8,878 nucleotides of DNA from an uncultured Collinsella sp. (GCA_900757205.1 CAAENA010000085.1:1-8878); one strand, 5' to 3'; positions 1-6,013 are shown, counted from the stretch's first letter. Numbers and translations are program-made. Notes: generated by a model not told the origin, from the letters alone.

Positions 1-1
1 C

Positions 2-106
2 AAGGCCCCGCTTCCCGCCGCCATCGAATCTGCCCTGCGCAACCTAGGCTGCGGCCATATCTCCCCCGAGGTCACCCCCTACATCCACGGCAACATGAAT
101 CAATAG
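2..106 (+). CDS. 3' end of an unrecognised protein-coding gene (partial)
   Basis: The second reading frame is open from the window edge to a TAG at 104-106 and encodes 34 residues ending in TPYIHGNMNQ. Third codon positions are strongly G/C (for example GCC, ATC, GGC, GTC, ACC, TAC), which matches the certain genes of the window and supports real coding sequence. The start lies outside the window. The fragment contains no motif I can assign to a family, so no function is proposed. A perfect inverted repeat begins 13 bases after the stop and could end its transcript. Confidence 0.55.
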   Translation, partial: KAPLPAAIESALRNLGCGHISPEVTPYIHGNMNQ

Positions 107-118
107 CGCATCCCAAAT

Positions 119-187
119 AAGTTGCGGTGGAATAGTTCCTGTTTTGCGGCCTATCGGGCCCAAACAGGAACTATTCCACCGCAACTT
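119..187. repeat. Perfect 26-bp inverted repeat, possible terminator or palindromic mobile repeat
   Basis: The arm at 119-144 (beginning AAGTTGCGGTGGAATAG) is the exact reverse complement of 162-187, separated by a 17-base loop. Within the loop, GGCC at 148-151 can also pair with GGCC at 157-160. It starts 13 bases after the stop of the upstream gene, as expected for a transcription terminator, but no U-rich run follows on either strand. Perfect identity over 26 bp is longer than a terminator needs. A REP- or MITE-like dispersed palindrome is therefore an equally good reading. Confidence 0.8.
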
Positions 188-212
188 CGTTTGGCGGGCA
201 TTGACCCGCAGA

Positions 213-260
213 CCTGCCAAAAAGGGACAGGTTTATTTTGGTAGGTTTTATCTGGGAAAA
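213..260 (+). repeat. 48-bp dispersed repeat, copy 1
   Basis: This segment matches 1436-1483 at 43 of 48 positions without gaps. The shared core is AAAAGGGACAGGTTTATTTT. In this copy CCTGCCAAAA (213-222) can pair with TTTTGGTAGG (236-245) through nine Watson-Crick pairs and one G-U pair, so it can fold as a hairpin. Both copies are intergenic and have the same orientation. Its function is unknown. Confidence 0.75.
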
Positions 261-275
261 TGTCGCAAGACAACT

Positions 276-318
276 GCCTCTCTAGCACCCCTCTAACTTC
301 GAGAGGCACTTGAGAGGC
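276..318. repeat. GCCTCTC/GAGAGGC repeat block
   Basis: GCCTCTC (276-282) is the reverse complement of GAGAGGC (301-307), which recurs directly at 312-318, 11 bases further on. A related CCCCTCTAA lies at 288-296. The block is a diverged relative of the TCTCTCTAA/TTAGAGAGA motifs that follow from 416. Confidence 0.5.
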
Positions 319-331
319 GTCTCGGCCGCAC

Positions 332-569
332 CTACTTTTTCCGATAGCGGCGGTTACAGCTCGTCGATGAACCCATTACTTCAATGAGTCCTTTATCCGG
401 CAGCATTGGCATTCCGTCTCTCTAAACCAATAGATTTATCTCTCTAACTTTAGAGAGATAAGCACTTTGTTTTAGAGAGACCTTTAGAGAGATATAACGA
501 ATTCGCTGCTAGATTACCTAAGGCTGTCTCTCTAACCGACTTTATCTTTAGAGAGACATTTAGAGAGAC
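332..569 (-). pseudogene. Possible decayed tail of a winged-helix protein with VSL(N/K) repeats
   Basis: Reading the minus strand, 569-546 encodes VSLNVSLK, so the 12-base DNA repeat equals a four-residue repeat. In another frame, ISLKVSLKQSAYLSKVREIN is followed by a TAG (422-424). The same frame then continues through LPDKGLIEVMGSSTSC to a TAG at 332-334. The piece GLIE-x-x-GSS resembles the last strands of the winged helix that closes many AlbA_2/Schlafen-type ATP-binding proteins, where short tandem repeats often precede the winged helix. Frameshifts and stops mean it cannot make an intact protein. This is inference from short stretches. A cluster of binding sites is the main alternative, and the 26-residue frame starting with ATG at 410-412 could also be chance. 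Confidence 0.3.
416..569. repeat. Cluster of TCTCTCTAA / TTAGAGAGA motifs in both orientations
   Basis: The forward motif TCTCTCTAA starts at 417, 439 and 527. The reverse motif TTTAGAGAGA starts at 449, 471, 483, 547 and 559. The pairs 471/483 and 547/559 are both 12 bases apart, and the two 22-base stretches at 471-492 and 547-568 differ at one base. TTATCTCTCTAA (436-447) and TTAGAGAGATAA (450-461) form a perfect 12-bp palindrome around two bases. A half copy, CCCCTCTAA, lies at 578-586. The array could be operator sites for an unknown regulator or the remains of a coding tandem repeat. Confidence 0.75.
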
Positions 570-704
570 GAGCGCGACCCCTCTAATGAATGGAACACCG
601 CAGCCGACAGCTACGGCATCGGCGCCCAGATCGCCGAGCGCGCCAGCACCCAGGCAAGCAGCTGCGTCGAAGCCACCGTCATCGACCTCGGCGCGCACCT
701 TTAG
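564..704 (+). pseudogene. 3' remnant of an unrecognised gene, lacking a start codon
   Basis: A plus-strand frame runs from just after a TAG inside the repeat cluster (561-563) to a TAG at 702-704. It encodes a peptide that includes SYGIGAQIAERASTQ and ends in VIDLGAHL. From about 588 almost every codon ends in G or C, as in a real gene of this genome. There is no ATG, GTG or TTG in frame and no ribosome binding site. Its stop overlaps the stop of the convergent HAD gene (701-703). The best reading is the C-terminal end of a gene whose upstream part was lost at the junction with the repeats. The family is not recognised. Confidence 0.45.
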
Positions 705-1351
705 CGCACGGCCTTGACCGCCGCTTTCAGATCGAACGGCGTATCGAGAACGGCCTCGCAGCCATCCGCCACGTCCTGCGGCAGCGGCAAGATATCGGGC
801 ACGGCAAAGACGTGGCAGCCGGCCGCAATGCCCGAGACGCAGCCGTTGCGAGAATCCTCGACCACGGCGCACTCTTCGGGAGCAAAGCCCGCGCGCTCGC
901 AAGCGAGCAGGTAAATTGCGGGGTCGGGCTTGCCATATGCGACGTCCTCGCCGAAGGTCACCGTTTCAAACTTGTCAAAGAGGCCAACCGTTTTAAGGTT
1001 GCGCTCGGCCGCAATGCGGCGCGATGACGTCGCAAGGCCCACGTGATAGCCCGCGGCCAGCAGCTCGTCTAGGCACTCGGCGGCGCCGGCCTTAAGCTCC
1101 AGGTCGGTCTTGGCCATCTCGGTGTGAAGCTCAATGTTGCGGGCATAAATTGCATCGGCAGTTTCGCCCTTGCCGTAATGTGCCTCAAGGATGTCCTTAA
1201 CATCGGCATTCGAACGACCGATAAACTGATGCGTCAACGCGTCATCAATCGCGATACCCAGCTCGGCAGCACCCACCTTCCACGCCTTCATGTCCAAGCG
1301 CTCGGTATCGATCAACGTTCCATCCATGTCAAAAATAACAGCCTTGATCAT
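701..1351 (-). CDS. HAD-superfamily IA hydrolase, beta-phosphoglucomutase-like phosphatase
   Basis: This 216-aa protein has all four haloacid dehalogenase motifs. The nucleophile motif is DMDGTLIDTE (Asp8 and Asp10), motif II is LATSS (about 106-110), motif III is GKPDP with Lys141, and motif IV is VVEDSRNG (163-170). The helical cap between motifs I and II marks it as type IA, variant 3 (phosphoglycolate phosphatase, sugar-phosphate phosphatase and beta-phosphoglucomutase group). It is probably a soluble Mg-dependent sugar-phosphate phosphatase or mutase; the exact substrate cannot be read from sequence. The ATG has an AAGGGG ribosome binding site (1358-1363) six bases upstream. It lies downstream of the sugar operon in the same direction, but a strong hairpin separates them, so it is probably transcribed on its own. 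Its stop overlaps that of the convergent remnant. Confidence 0.9.
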   Translation of the reverse strand: MIKAVIFDMDGTLIDTERLDMKAWKVGAAELGIAIDDALTHQFIGRSNADVKDILEAHYGKGETADAIYARNIELHTEMAKTDLELKAGAAECLDELLAAGYHVGLATSSRRIAAERNLKTVGLFDKFETVTFGEDVAYGKPDPAIYLLACERAGFAPEECAVVEDSRNGCVSGIAAGCHVFAVPDILPLPQDVADGCEAVLDTPFDLKAAVKAVR

Positions 1352-1402
1352 ATCGGTCCCCTTCGCCGGCTTGCGTTACCGCAACTTTAACCCACTTTGC
1401 AA

Positions 1403-1427
1403 CTTGTATATAACGTATATATCATAT
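1403..1427 (-). promoter_or_regulatory. A/T-rich segment, possible promoter of the HAD gene
   Basis: A very A/T-rich stretch in an otherwise G/C-rich genome lies about 55-75 bases upstream of the HAD start codon. It contains TATATA-ACG-TATATA (1407-1421). On the minus strand it also contains TATGAT (1421-1426), a five-of-six match to a -10 box. No good -35 box was found at the expected distance, so the exact promoter is uncertain. Confidence 0.3.
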
Positions 1428-1435
1428 CGCGCCAA

Positions 1436-1483
1436 CCTGCTGAAAAGGGACAGGTTTATTTTGGCAAGTTTTATCTGGGGAAA
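1436..1483 (+). repeat. 48-bp dispersed repeat, copy 2
   Basis: It matches 213-260 at 43 of 48 positions, including the shared core AAAAGGGACAGGTTTATTTT. Its internal hairpin is less complete than in copy 1, since two positions are reduced to wobble pairs and one is unpaired. It sits between the terminator hairpin of the sugar operon and the presumed HAD promoter. Confidence 0.75.
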
Positions 1484-1489
1484 CGCAAA

Positions 1490-1522
1490 CAGGGCCGCAA
1501 CGTCGTATGCGTTGCGGCCCTG
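1490..1522 (-). terminator. Terminator hairpin at the end of the sugar operon
   Basis: CAGGGCCGCAAC (1490-1501) and GTTGCGGCCCTG (1511-1522) form a perfect 12-bp, very G/C-rich stem with a nine-base loop, 42 bases after the EIIA stop codon. On the minus strand it is followed by TTTGCGTTT, a weak T-rich tract. The position fits the end of the six-gene operon. Confidence 0.75.
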
Positions 1523-1564
1523 CTCCTTGGAGAAGGATCAATAGATTGAGCGGGCTGGTTGCAC

Positions 1565-2017
1565 CTAGCCCTCGAGCCCGGCGTTAATAAGCTCCGCGAT
1601 CTCGGCGGGATCGGCGCTCGTGCGCACTTTGTCGCGGAAGCCGGCGTCCATCAACATCACGGCAGCCTTGGAGAGCAAACGCAAGTGCGTGGTTCCAGCT
1701 TCACCGGCGGGCACGTACAGCGCGAGCGCCACATCGACGGGCACGCCATCAAAGCTCGGCCACTCAACAGGCTCGGACAGCTTGAGCACGGCCACGCCCG
1801 GCGTATGGATCGCATCGCTCTTGGCATGCGGAACGGCAAAACCGGCGACGAGGCCAGTCTCGGCCTCGTTTTCGCGAGCAATAAAAGCCGCCTCTACAGC
1901 AGATGCGTCATCGGCAAAACCAAGCTCAACAGCCTGCTCGGACAGATAATGCAGCGCGTCCTCGCGCGAGGCGGCGGCGTAGCCAATCGTCACTTGGTTG
2001 GCAGATACAAACCCCAT
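1565..2017 (-). CDS. PTS fructose-family EIIA component (PTS_EIIA type 2)
   Basis: A 150-aa cytoplasmic phosphotransfer protein. It accepts phosphate from HPr on a histidine and passes it to the cysteine of the EIIB domain. The active site is visible as GFAVPHAKSDAI with His64; the second conserved histidine lies in HLRLLSKAA (His111). Length and motifs match the fructose/mannitol EIIA family (PF00359). The start is supported by AAGGAAGG six bases upstream, which overlaps the end of the preceding transketolase gene; only 12 bases separate the two genes. As the last gene of the operon it is the likely partner of the EIIBC protein encoded first, which has no EIIA domain of its own. Confidence 0.92.
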   Translation of the reverse strand: MGFVSANQVTIGYAAASREDALHYLSEQAVELGFADDASAVEAAFIARENEAETGLVAGFAVPHAKSDAIHTPGVAVLKLSEPVEWPSFDGVPVDVALALYVPAGEAGTTHLRLLSKAAVMLMDAGFRDKVRTSADPAEIAELINAGLEG

Positions 2018-2029
2018 GGAAAACCTTCC

Positions 2030-2968
2030 TTACAACACGGACCTGACCGCGACTTCGATGCCGTCGGCGTCCAAACCGTACTTGTGCAGCAAATCGACCG
2101 CAGGGCCGGACTCGCCATATACATCGCGCACGCCGACGCGTCGCATCGGCACCGGATGCTGTTCCGCGAGCACCGAGGCCACGGCCTCGCCAAGACCGCC
2201 GATAATCGAATGCTCCTCGGCGGTGACCACGCGACCAGTCTTCTTGGCGCTGGCAACCACCAGGCGCTCATCAAGCGGCTTGATCGTGTGCATGTTGATG
2301 ACCTCGGCGTCGATACCATCGGCAGCGAGCGCCTCGGCAGCCTCAAGCGCCTCGGCGACCATGAGGCCACAAGCGACGATGGTCACATCGGACCCCTCGC
2401 GCACGACCACGCCGCGACCAATCTTGAACTCATAGTCCTCGCGGTCGTTGATGACCGGTGTTGCCAGGCGGCCGAAGCGCATGTAGACCGGTCCCTCAAA
2501 CTCATAGGAGGCGCGCACGCAAGCGCGAGCCTCGATGTCATCGGCGGGAACGATCACCGTCATACCCGGAATCGTGCGCATGAGCGCGATGTCCTCGCAG
2601 CACTGATGCGTTGCGCCGTCTTCACCGACCGATATACCCGCATGCGTGGCGCCGATTTTGACGTTGAGGTGCGGATAGCCGATGGAATTACGCACCTGCT
2701 CGTACGCGCGGCCGGCGGCGAACATGGCAAATGTGCTCGCAAAGGCGACGTGACCCGTGGTCGCAACGCCGGCGGCGAGCCCCATCAAGTTGCTTTCGGC
2801 AATGCCGGCATCGTAGAAGCGCTCAGGATGCGCAGCCTTAAACTTACCCGTCTGCGTTGCGGCGGCCAGGTCGGCATCGAGAACCACAAAGTCATCGCGC
2901 TCATTGCCCAGCTCGACAAGTGCCTCGCCATAGCTAACGCGCGTGGCGACTTTCTTGACGTCTGCCAT
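2030..2968 (-). CDS. Transketolase, C-terminal subunit
   Basis: This 312-aa protein corresponds to the central pyrimidine-binding and C-terminal domains of transketolase. It contains the glutamate that activates thiamine diphosphate, in GIAESNLMGLAAGVA (Glu58). It also carries the THAGISVGEDGATHQ loop (108-121) and the GGLGEAV region of the C-terminal domain (from about 257). With the upstream N-terminal subunit it should form a cytoplasmic enzyme that moves two-carbon units between ketose and aldose phosphates in the non-oxidative pentose phosphate pathway. The two genes overlap as TAATG, the stop of one sharing a base with the start of the other. This suggests translational coupling and equal amounts. 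Two-gene transketolases are common in bacteria and archaea, so the split is not a frameshift. Because it lies in a PTS operon it may serve a specific sugar pathway rather than housekeeping. Confidence 0.93.
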   Translation of the reverse strand: MADVKKVATRVSYGEALVELGNERDDFVVLDADLAAATQTGKFKAAHPERFYDAGIAESNLMGLAAGVATTGHVAFASTFAMFAAGRAYEQVRNSIGYPHLNVKIGATHAGISVGEDGATHQCCEDIALMRTIPGMTVIVPADDIEARACVRASYEFEGPVYMRFGRLATPVINDREDYEFKIGRGVVVREGSDVTIVACGLMVAEALEAAEALAADGIDAEVINMHTIKPLDERLVVASAKKTGRVVTAEEHSIIGGLGEAVASVLAEQHPVPMRRVGVRDVYGESGPAVDLLHKYGLDADGIEVAVRSVL

Positions 2969-3798
2969 TAGAGCTCCTCCCCTGCTGCTGCGAGCTCGGC
3001 CATGGCCTGCTCAAACTGTTCATCGTTGGGCGCCTTGCCGTGCCAGCCCACTTGGTTTTCCATAAAGGAGACGCCCTTGCCCTTCACCGTCTCGGCGATA
3101 ATGGCCACGGGCGAGTCGCTCACTTTGCGGGCCTCGGCAAAGGCGGCTGCAATCTGCGCCATGTCGTTACCGTCGGCAAGCTCGATCACATGCCACTTAA
3201 AGGCGCGGAACTTGTCGGCAAGCGGCATAGCCGAGTTAACTTCGTCGATACTGCCGTCAATTTGCAGGCCATTGTGATCGACGATAGCGACAAGGTTATC
3301 CAGGTCGTGGTTGCCGGCGAACATGGCCGCCTCCCACACCTGGCCTTCCTCGCACTCACCGTCGCCCAACAGCGTGTAGACGCGGTAGCTGTCACCCCAG
3401 TGCTTTGCGGCGAGTGCCATTCCAACCGCGGCGGAGATACCCTGACCGAGCGATCCGGTAGACATGTCGACGCCCGGCGTGTCATTCATATTGGGATGGC
3501 CCTGCAGGCGGCTGCCGATATGACGGAGCGTCTCGAGCTCCTCCCTGGGAAAGAACCCGCGCTCGGCGAGCACGGCATAGAGTGCCGGAGCGCAATGTCC
3601 CTTGGAAAGCACAAAGCGATCGCGCTCGGCGCGGCTCGGATTCGCCGGGTCGACATCCATTTCCTCAAAGTAGAGGTAGGTCATAATGTCGGCGGCGCCA
3701 AGCGATCCGCCCGGATGCCCCGACTTGGCGGCGTGGACGCCCGTGACAATACCGCGGCGAACCTCATTGGCAATCTTAGCCAGTTCCTGATCGGTCAT
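2968..3798 (-). CDS. Transketolase, N-terminal subunit
   Basis: This 276-aa protein is the thiamine-diphosphate-binding half of a split transketolase. Visible motifs are SGHPGGSLG (26-34), SKGHCAPALYAVL (65-77), STGSLGQGISAAVGMALA (113-130) and the cofactor motif that starts at GDGE (Asp146) and ends at DHNG (174-177). The frame is open further upstream, but the start MTDQELAKIA was chosen because an AGAGAGGA ribosome binding site lies about seven bases before it. A start further up would also read through a hairpin. It works with the C-terminal subunit encoded immediately downstream. A perfect 13-bp stem-loop lies between this gene and the transaldolase gene before it. Confidence 0.93.
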   Translation of the reverse strand: MTDQELAKIANEVRRGIVTGVHAAKSGHPGGSLGAADIMTYLYFEEMDVDPANPSRAERDRFVLSKGHCAPALYAVLAERGFFPREELETLRHIGSRLQGHPNMNDTPGVDMSTGSLGQGISAAVGMALAAKHWGDSYRVYTLLGDGECEEGQVWEAAMFAGNHDLDNLVAIVDHNGLQIDGSIDEVNSAMPLADKFRAFKWHVIELADGNDMAQIAAAFAEARKVSDSPVAIIAETVKGKGVSFMENQVGWHGKAPNDEQFEQAMAELAAAGEEL

Positions 3799-3819
3799 GG
3801 AGTTTCCTCTCTTGAGCAC

Positions 3820-3850
3820 GCCGGCCCAGCATAATAAATGCTGGGCCGGC
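3820..3850 (-). promoter_or_regulatory. Intra-operon stem-loop between transaldolase and transketolase genes
   Basis: GCCGGCCCAGCAT (3820-3832) and ATGCTGGGCCGGC (3838-3850) form a perfect 13-bp stem around an AATAA loop, starting 10 bases after the transaldolase stop. No T-rich run follows on the transcribed strand, so full termination is unlikely. It may protect the 3' end of upstream RNA or set relative expression. Confidence 0.7.
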
Positions 3851-3860
3851 AGAACCATCG

Positions 3861-4544
3861 TTACTGTGCCTCGACGACCTTTTTCCAGTCGGCCTCGAAC
3901 GAGGCAAGGCCCTGGTCGGTCAGCGGGTGATGCAGGCACTTCTTGAGAGCGGCCATGGGCACGGTCGCGATGTCGGCACCAAGAAGAGCCGCCTGGGTCA
4001 CGTGGTTGGGCGTGCGGACCGAAGCGGTGATGATCTCGACGGTGTCGTCGACGTTCTTGCCGGTCCAGTCATAGTTCTTGATGCAGGTCACGACATTGTC
4101 GAGCTGCGAGATACCGTCCTCGGCGATGTCGTCGAAGCGTCCCACAAACGGGCTGATGTAGCGGGCACCGGCATTGGCGGCCATGAGGGCCTGCGTCGGC
4201 GAGAAGACAAGCGTCATGTTGACGCGCACGCCTGCATCGGCCAGGGCGCGGCAGGCGGCGAGGCCGGCCTCGCACACGGGAAGCTTAACCACGATGTTGG
4301 GAGCCAGAGCGGCAAGGCGCTTGCCCTCCTCGATCATGCCCTCGGCAGTAGTCGCGGTGGACTCGGCGGACACGGGCAGGCCCTCGCAAAGCTCGGCGAT
4401 CTTGAGCATGTGGGGTTCAAAGTCTGCAAGCTTGCCGCCGGTCTTGGCGTACAGGGACGGGTTGGTGGTTACGCCGGCAAGGCAGCCCCAGCTCTTGGCC
4501 TCGGCGATCTCGTCAAGGTTGGCGGTATCGATAAAGAACTTCAT
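3861..4544 (-). CDS. tal: Transaldolase, small TalC/FSA-type
   Basis: This 227-aa protein has the length of the small transaldolase/fructose-6-phosphate aldolase family. It opens with MKFFIDTANLDE, has GVTTNPSL at 24-31, and the Schiff-base lysine is Lys87 in IVVKLPV. Two positions separate transaldolases from fructose-6-phosphate aldolase. The residue matching Tyr131 of E. coli FSA is Phe133 here (SPFVGRFDD), and the one matching Gln59 is Glu61 (SAESTATTAEGM). Both point to true transaldolase activity: transfer of a dihydroxyacetone unit between fructose 6-phosphate and erythrose 4-phosphate to give sedoheptulose 7-phosphate and glyceraldehyde 3-phosphate. The start is chosen at the family's usual N-terminus, with AAGGAG eight bases upstream. 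It sits between the KbaZ-like gene and the transketolase genes. Confidence 0.92.
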   Translation of the reverse strand: MKFFIDTANLDEIAEAKSWGCLAGVTTNPSLYAKTGGKLADFEPHMLKIAELCEGLPVSAESTATTAEGMIEEGKRLAALAPNIVVKLPVCEAGLAACRALADAGVRVNMTLVFSPTQALMAANAGARYISPFVGRFDDIAEDGISQLDNVVTCIKNYDWTGKNVDDTVEIITASVRTPNHVTQAALLGADIATVPMAALKKCLHHPLTDQGLASFEADWKKVVEAQ

Positions 4545-4583
4545 GGTGCAAACTCCTTCGGAGGAATCCAAAACTCAAAAGAA

Positions 4584-4610
4584 AGGACAAAGGGGATGCC
4601 CCTTTGTCCT
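4584..4610 (-). terminator. Terminator-like hairpin inside the operon
   Basis: AGGACAAAGGGG (4584-4595) and CCCCTTTGTCCT (4599-4610) form a perfect 12-bp stem with a three-base loop. On the transcribed minus strand it is followed directly by TTCTTTTGAGTTTT, so it has the form of an intrinsic terminator. It lies between the KbaZ-like and transaldolase genes and could reduce, or condition, transcription of the downstream four genes. Confidence 0.65.
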
Positions 4611-4614
4611 ATGT

Positions 4615-4650
4615 GCCGGGCCTGCAGCTGAGACATGCCCCAGGCCCGGC
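4615..4650 (-). promoter_or_regulatory. Second stem-loop following the KbaZ-like gene
   Basis: GCCGGGCCTG (4615-4624) pairs perfectly with CAGGCCCGGC (4641-4650) across a 16-base loop. It begins 19 bases after the stop of the KbaZ-like gene and lies four bases from the terminator-like hairpin. Two tandem stems therefore separate this gene from the transaldolase gene. Confidence 0.65.
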
Positions 4651-4669
4651 GTCGTGTAGGAAAAACTAC

Positions 4670-5944
4670 TTAGTCCTCGAGAGCCTTCTCGATGCGGCTC
4701 GTGACGCCCTTGAGGTTAAGACCGACGACATACTGCTTGATCGGGCGCTTGATGTGCTCGATCACAAAGCGCTTGCCGTCGATGTCTTGGGCAGCGAGGT
4801 TGCGATAGAGCTTCTCGACCTGCTCCTTGACCTCGGGATCGTTGAACGCGTAGTGGCCGGAGACATCCAGAATCTTCAGGCTGAGCTCGTCGTCGGCCAG
4901 AATGTCGTCAACCTGCAGGTTGACATCGTCGCCAGTCATCCACTTGCGCCAGCGCTCGGTCTTGATGGCCTTGACCAGCAGCGTGTGATACAGGTCGGAG
5001 GGGTCGTCGCACAGGCCGTTGTCGACCAGAATCTGCTCGGTAGCGCAGAGCTTGAGGTAAGCGCGGGTCTCCTCGGTGCCGTACTGAGGGGCAACATTGG
5101 AGGCCGTCACGTGAGCCGGGATGTGCTCGAGCAGCGTTGCGTCATCCAGATAGTCGGCGTTGTGCTCCTTCAGGCCCACGCCGTAGCGTTTTGCCATGTC
5201 GGCGAGCTCGCGGGCGTTCTTAAAGTTGTAATGGCCGACCTGCTCGGTCCAACGGGTAAGCGTGCCGGTCTGACCGACGATAAAGGTGGGCATGGGGCAG
5301 CCGCGCTTCTCGAGCTCGGGCTGCAGCTGAGAAATGAACTCCTCGTACTTATCGGTAGAGGTCAAGCCGCCATTGGTCTCCTCGGTACCGACCTCATAGG
5401 CAACCTCGGGCAGGTTATGCTCGCGACGGTATTGCTCAAGGTAGTCGATAAGATCGATCGTGCGGCGAAGCACCACGTCGAGCGGAATAACCTTGCCGAT
5501 CTGATAGGGGTCCTTGGTGGGGTCGACCATCAGCAGGTCAAAGCCTGCCTCCATGTCGGCGACGAAGGACTTGCGGGCGAGCTCCATGGCCTCGTCCTCG
5601 GGCAGGTGGGCGTTACGCTCCTCGTCGCGCTGCCACGGACCGCCGTGATCGCGGCACAGGTAGTACGGGCCGGTGTAACCCACCTCGTCGGCAACCTTCT
5701 TGATGTCGGCGGCAAAGCGCGTCTGGTCCCAACCGTTGACGTAGCCGGCGCCCATCTCGTCCATATCGACCTGGTTGCGGCTGGCGATAAACATGGGCGG
5801 GAAATCCTCGTCCTTGGCAAGCTCGAACACGGCCTGAATCAGGTTGGGGCTCATGGGGCCAATGCCGACCATGGTTGCGTGATCGCCGCTATCCTGCAGC
5901 TTGAGCATGCCCTGAACGGCCTGGCGGATGGTGAGGTTGGACAT
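4670..5944 (-). CDS. kbaZ: GatZ/KbaZ-family protein (tagatose-bisphosphate aldolase non-catalytic subunit family)
   Basis: This 424-aa protein is about the same length as E. coli KbaZ and GatZ and aligns with them at several conserved sites: ASRNQVD (54-60), CRDHGGP (97-103, Asp99-His100), DLLMVDPTKDP (136-146), YEVGTEETNGG (183-193) and KEHNADY (259-265). Conserved Asp, His and Glu of these motifs suggest a metal-binding TIM-barrel site. In E. coli such proteins assist the catalytic aldolase KbaY or GatY. Other family members, often annotated as gatZ, act alone as 4-epimerases of ketohexoses or their phosphates. No KbaY/GatY is encoded in the window, so a stand-alone sugar-phosphate epimerase is a reasonable inference but unproven. 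The ATG is preceded by AAGGAG at six bases. It is the second gene of the operon, after EIIBC. Confidence 0.85.
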   Translation of the reverse strand: MSNLTIRQAVQGMLKLQDSGDHATMVGIGPMSPNLIQAVFELAKDEDFPPMFIASRNQVDMDEMGAGYVNGWDQTRFAADIKKVADEVGYTGPYYLCRDHGGPWQRDEERNAHLPEDEAMELARKSFVADMEAGFDLLMVDPTKDPYQIGKVIPLDVVLRRTIDLIDYLEQYRREHNLPEVAYEVGTEETNGGLTSTDKYEEFISQLQPELEKRGCPMPTFIVGQTGTLTRWTEQVGHYNFKNARELADMAKRYGVGLKEHNADYLDDATLLEHIPAHVTASNVAPQYGTEETRAYLKLCATEQILVDNGLCDDPSDLYHTLLVKAIKTERWRKWMTGDDVNLQVDDILADDELSLKILDVSGHYAFNDPEVKEQVEKLYRNLAAQDIDGKRFVIEHIKRPIKQYVVGLNLKGVTSRIEKALED

Positions 5945-6013
5945 TTTGTTCTCCTTCTCCAGAGGATTTTTGACAAAAGTTCCCTGGGACCCAGATGTGG
6001 GCCCTATCAGTAC

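Larger units (their letters stand above)
107..563. other. Repeat-rich intergenic region without an intact gene
   Basis: No convincing intact gene is visible on either strand. In order it holds a perfect 26-bp inverted repeat (119-187), one copy of a 48-bp repeat shared with 1436-1483 (213-260), a GCCTCTC/GAGAGGC repeat block (276-318) and the TTTAGAGAGAC repeat cluster (416-569). A short minus-strand frame at 332-412 may be the tail of a decayed gene. The base composition of 416-560 is clearly more A/T-rich than the neighbouring genes. Confidence 0.7.

Noticed and set aside
416..569. CRISPR array
   Set aside because: The repeats are only 9-11 bases, occur in both orientations, and lack uniform unique spacers; no cas genes are present.
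590..1027. Plus-strand open frame opposite the HAD gene
   Set aside because: It lies antisense to all but the N-terminal half of a HAD protein with intact motifs and shows no family features of its own.
2968..2968. Frameshift splitting a single transketolase gene
   Set aside because: Each half has its own start, the TAATG overlap is typical of coupled genes, and two-subunit transketolases are a known normal form.
1559..2971. Plus-strand open frame of 470 codons opposite EIIA and transketolase
   Set aside because: It is antisense to genes with clear catalytic motifs and ribosome binding sites, and its product is arginine/histidine-rich without domains.
5968..5978. TTTTGACAAAA palindrome upstream of the KbaZ-like gene as an operator or -35 box
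   Set aside because: It is a short A/T palindrome within an operon junction, and no -10 box was found at a suitable distance on the minus strand.
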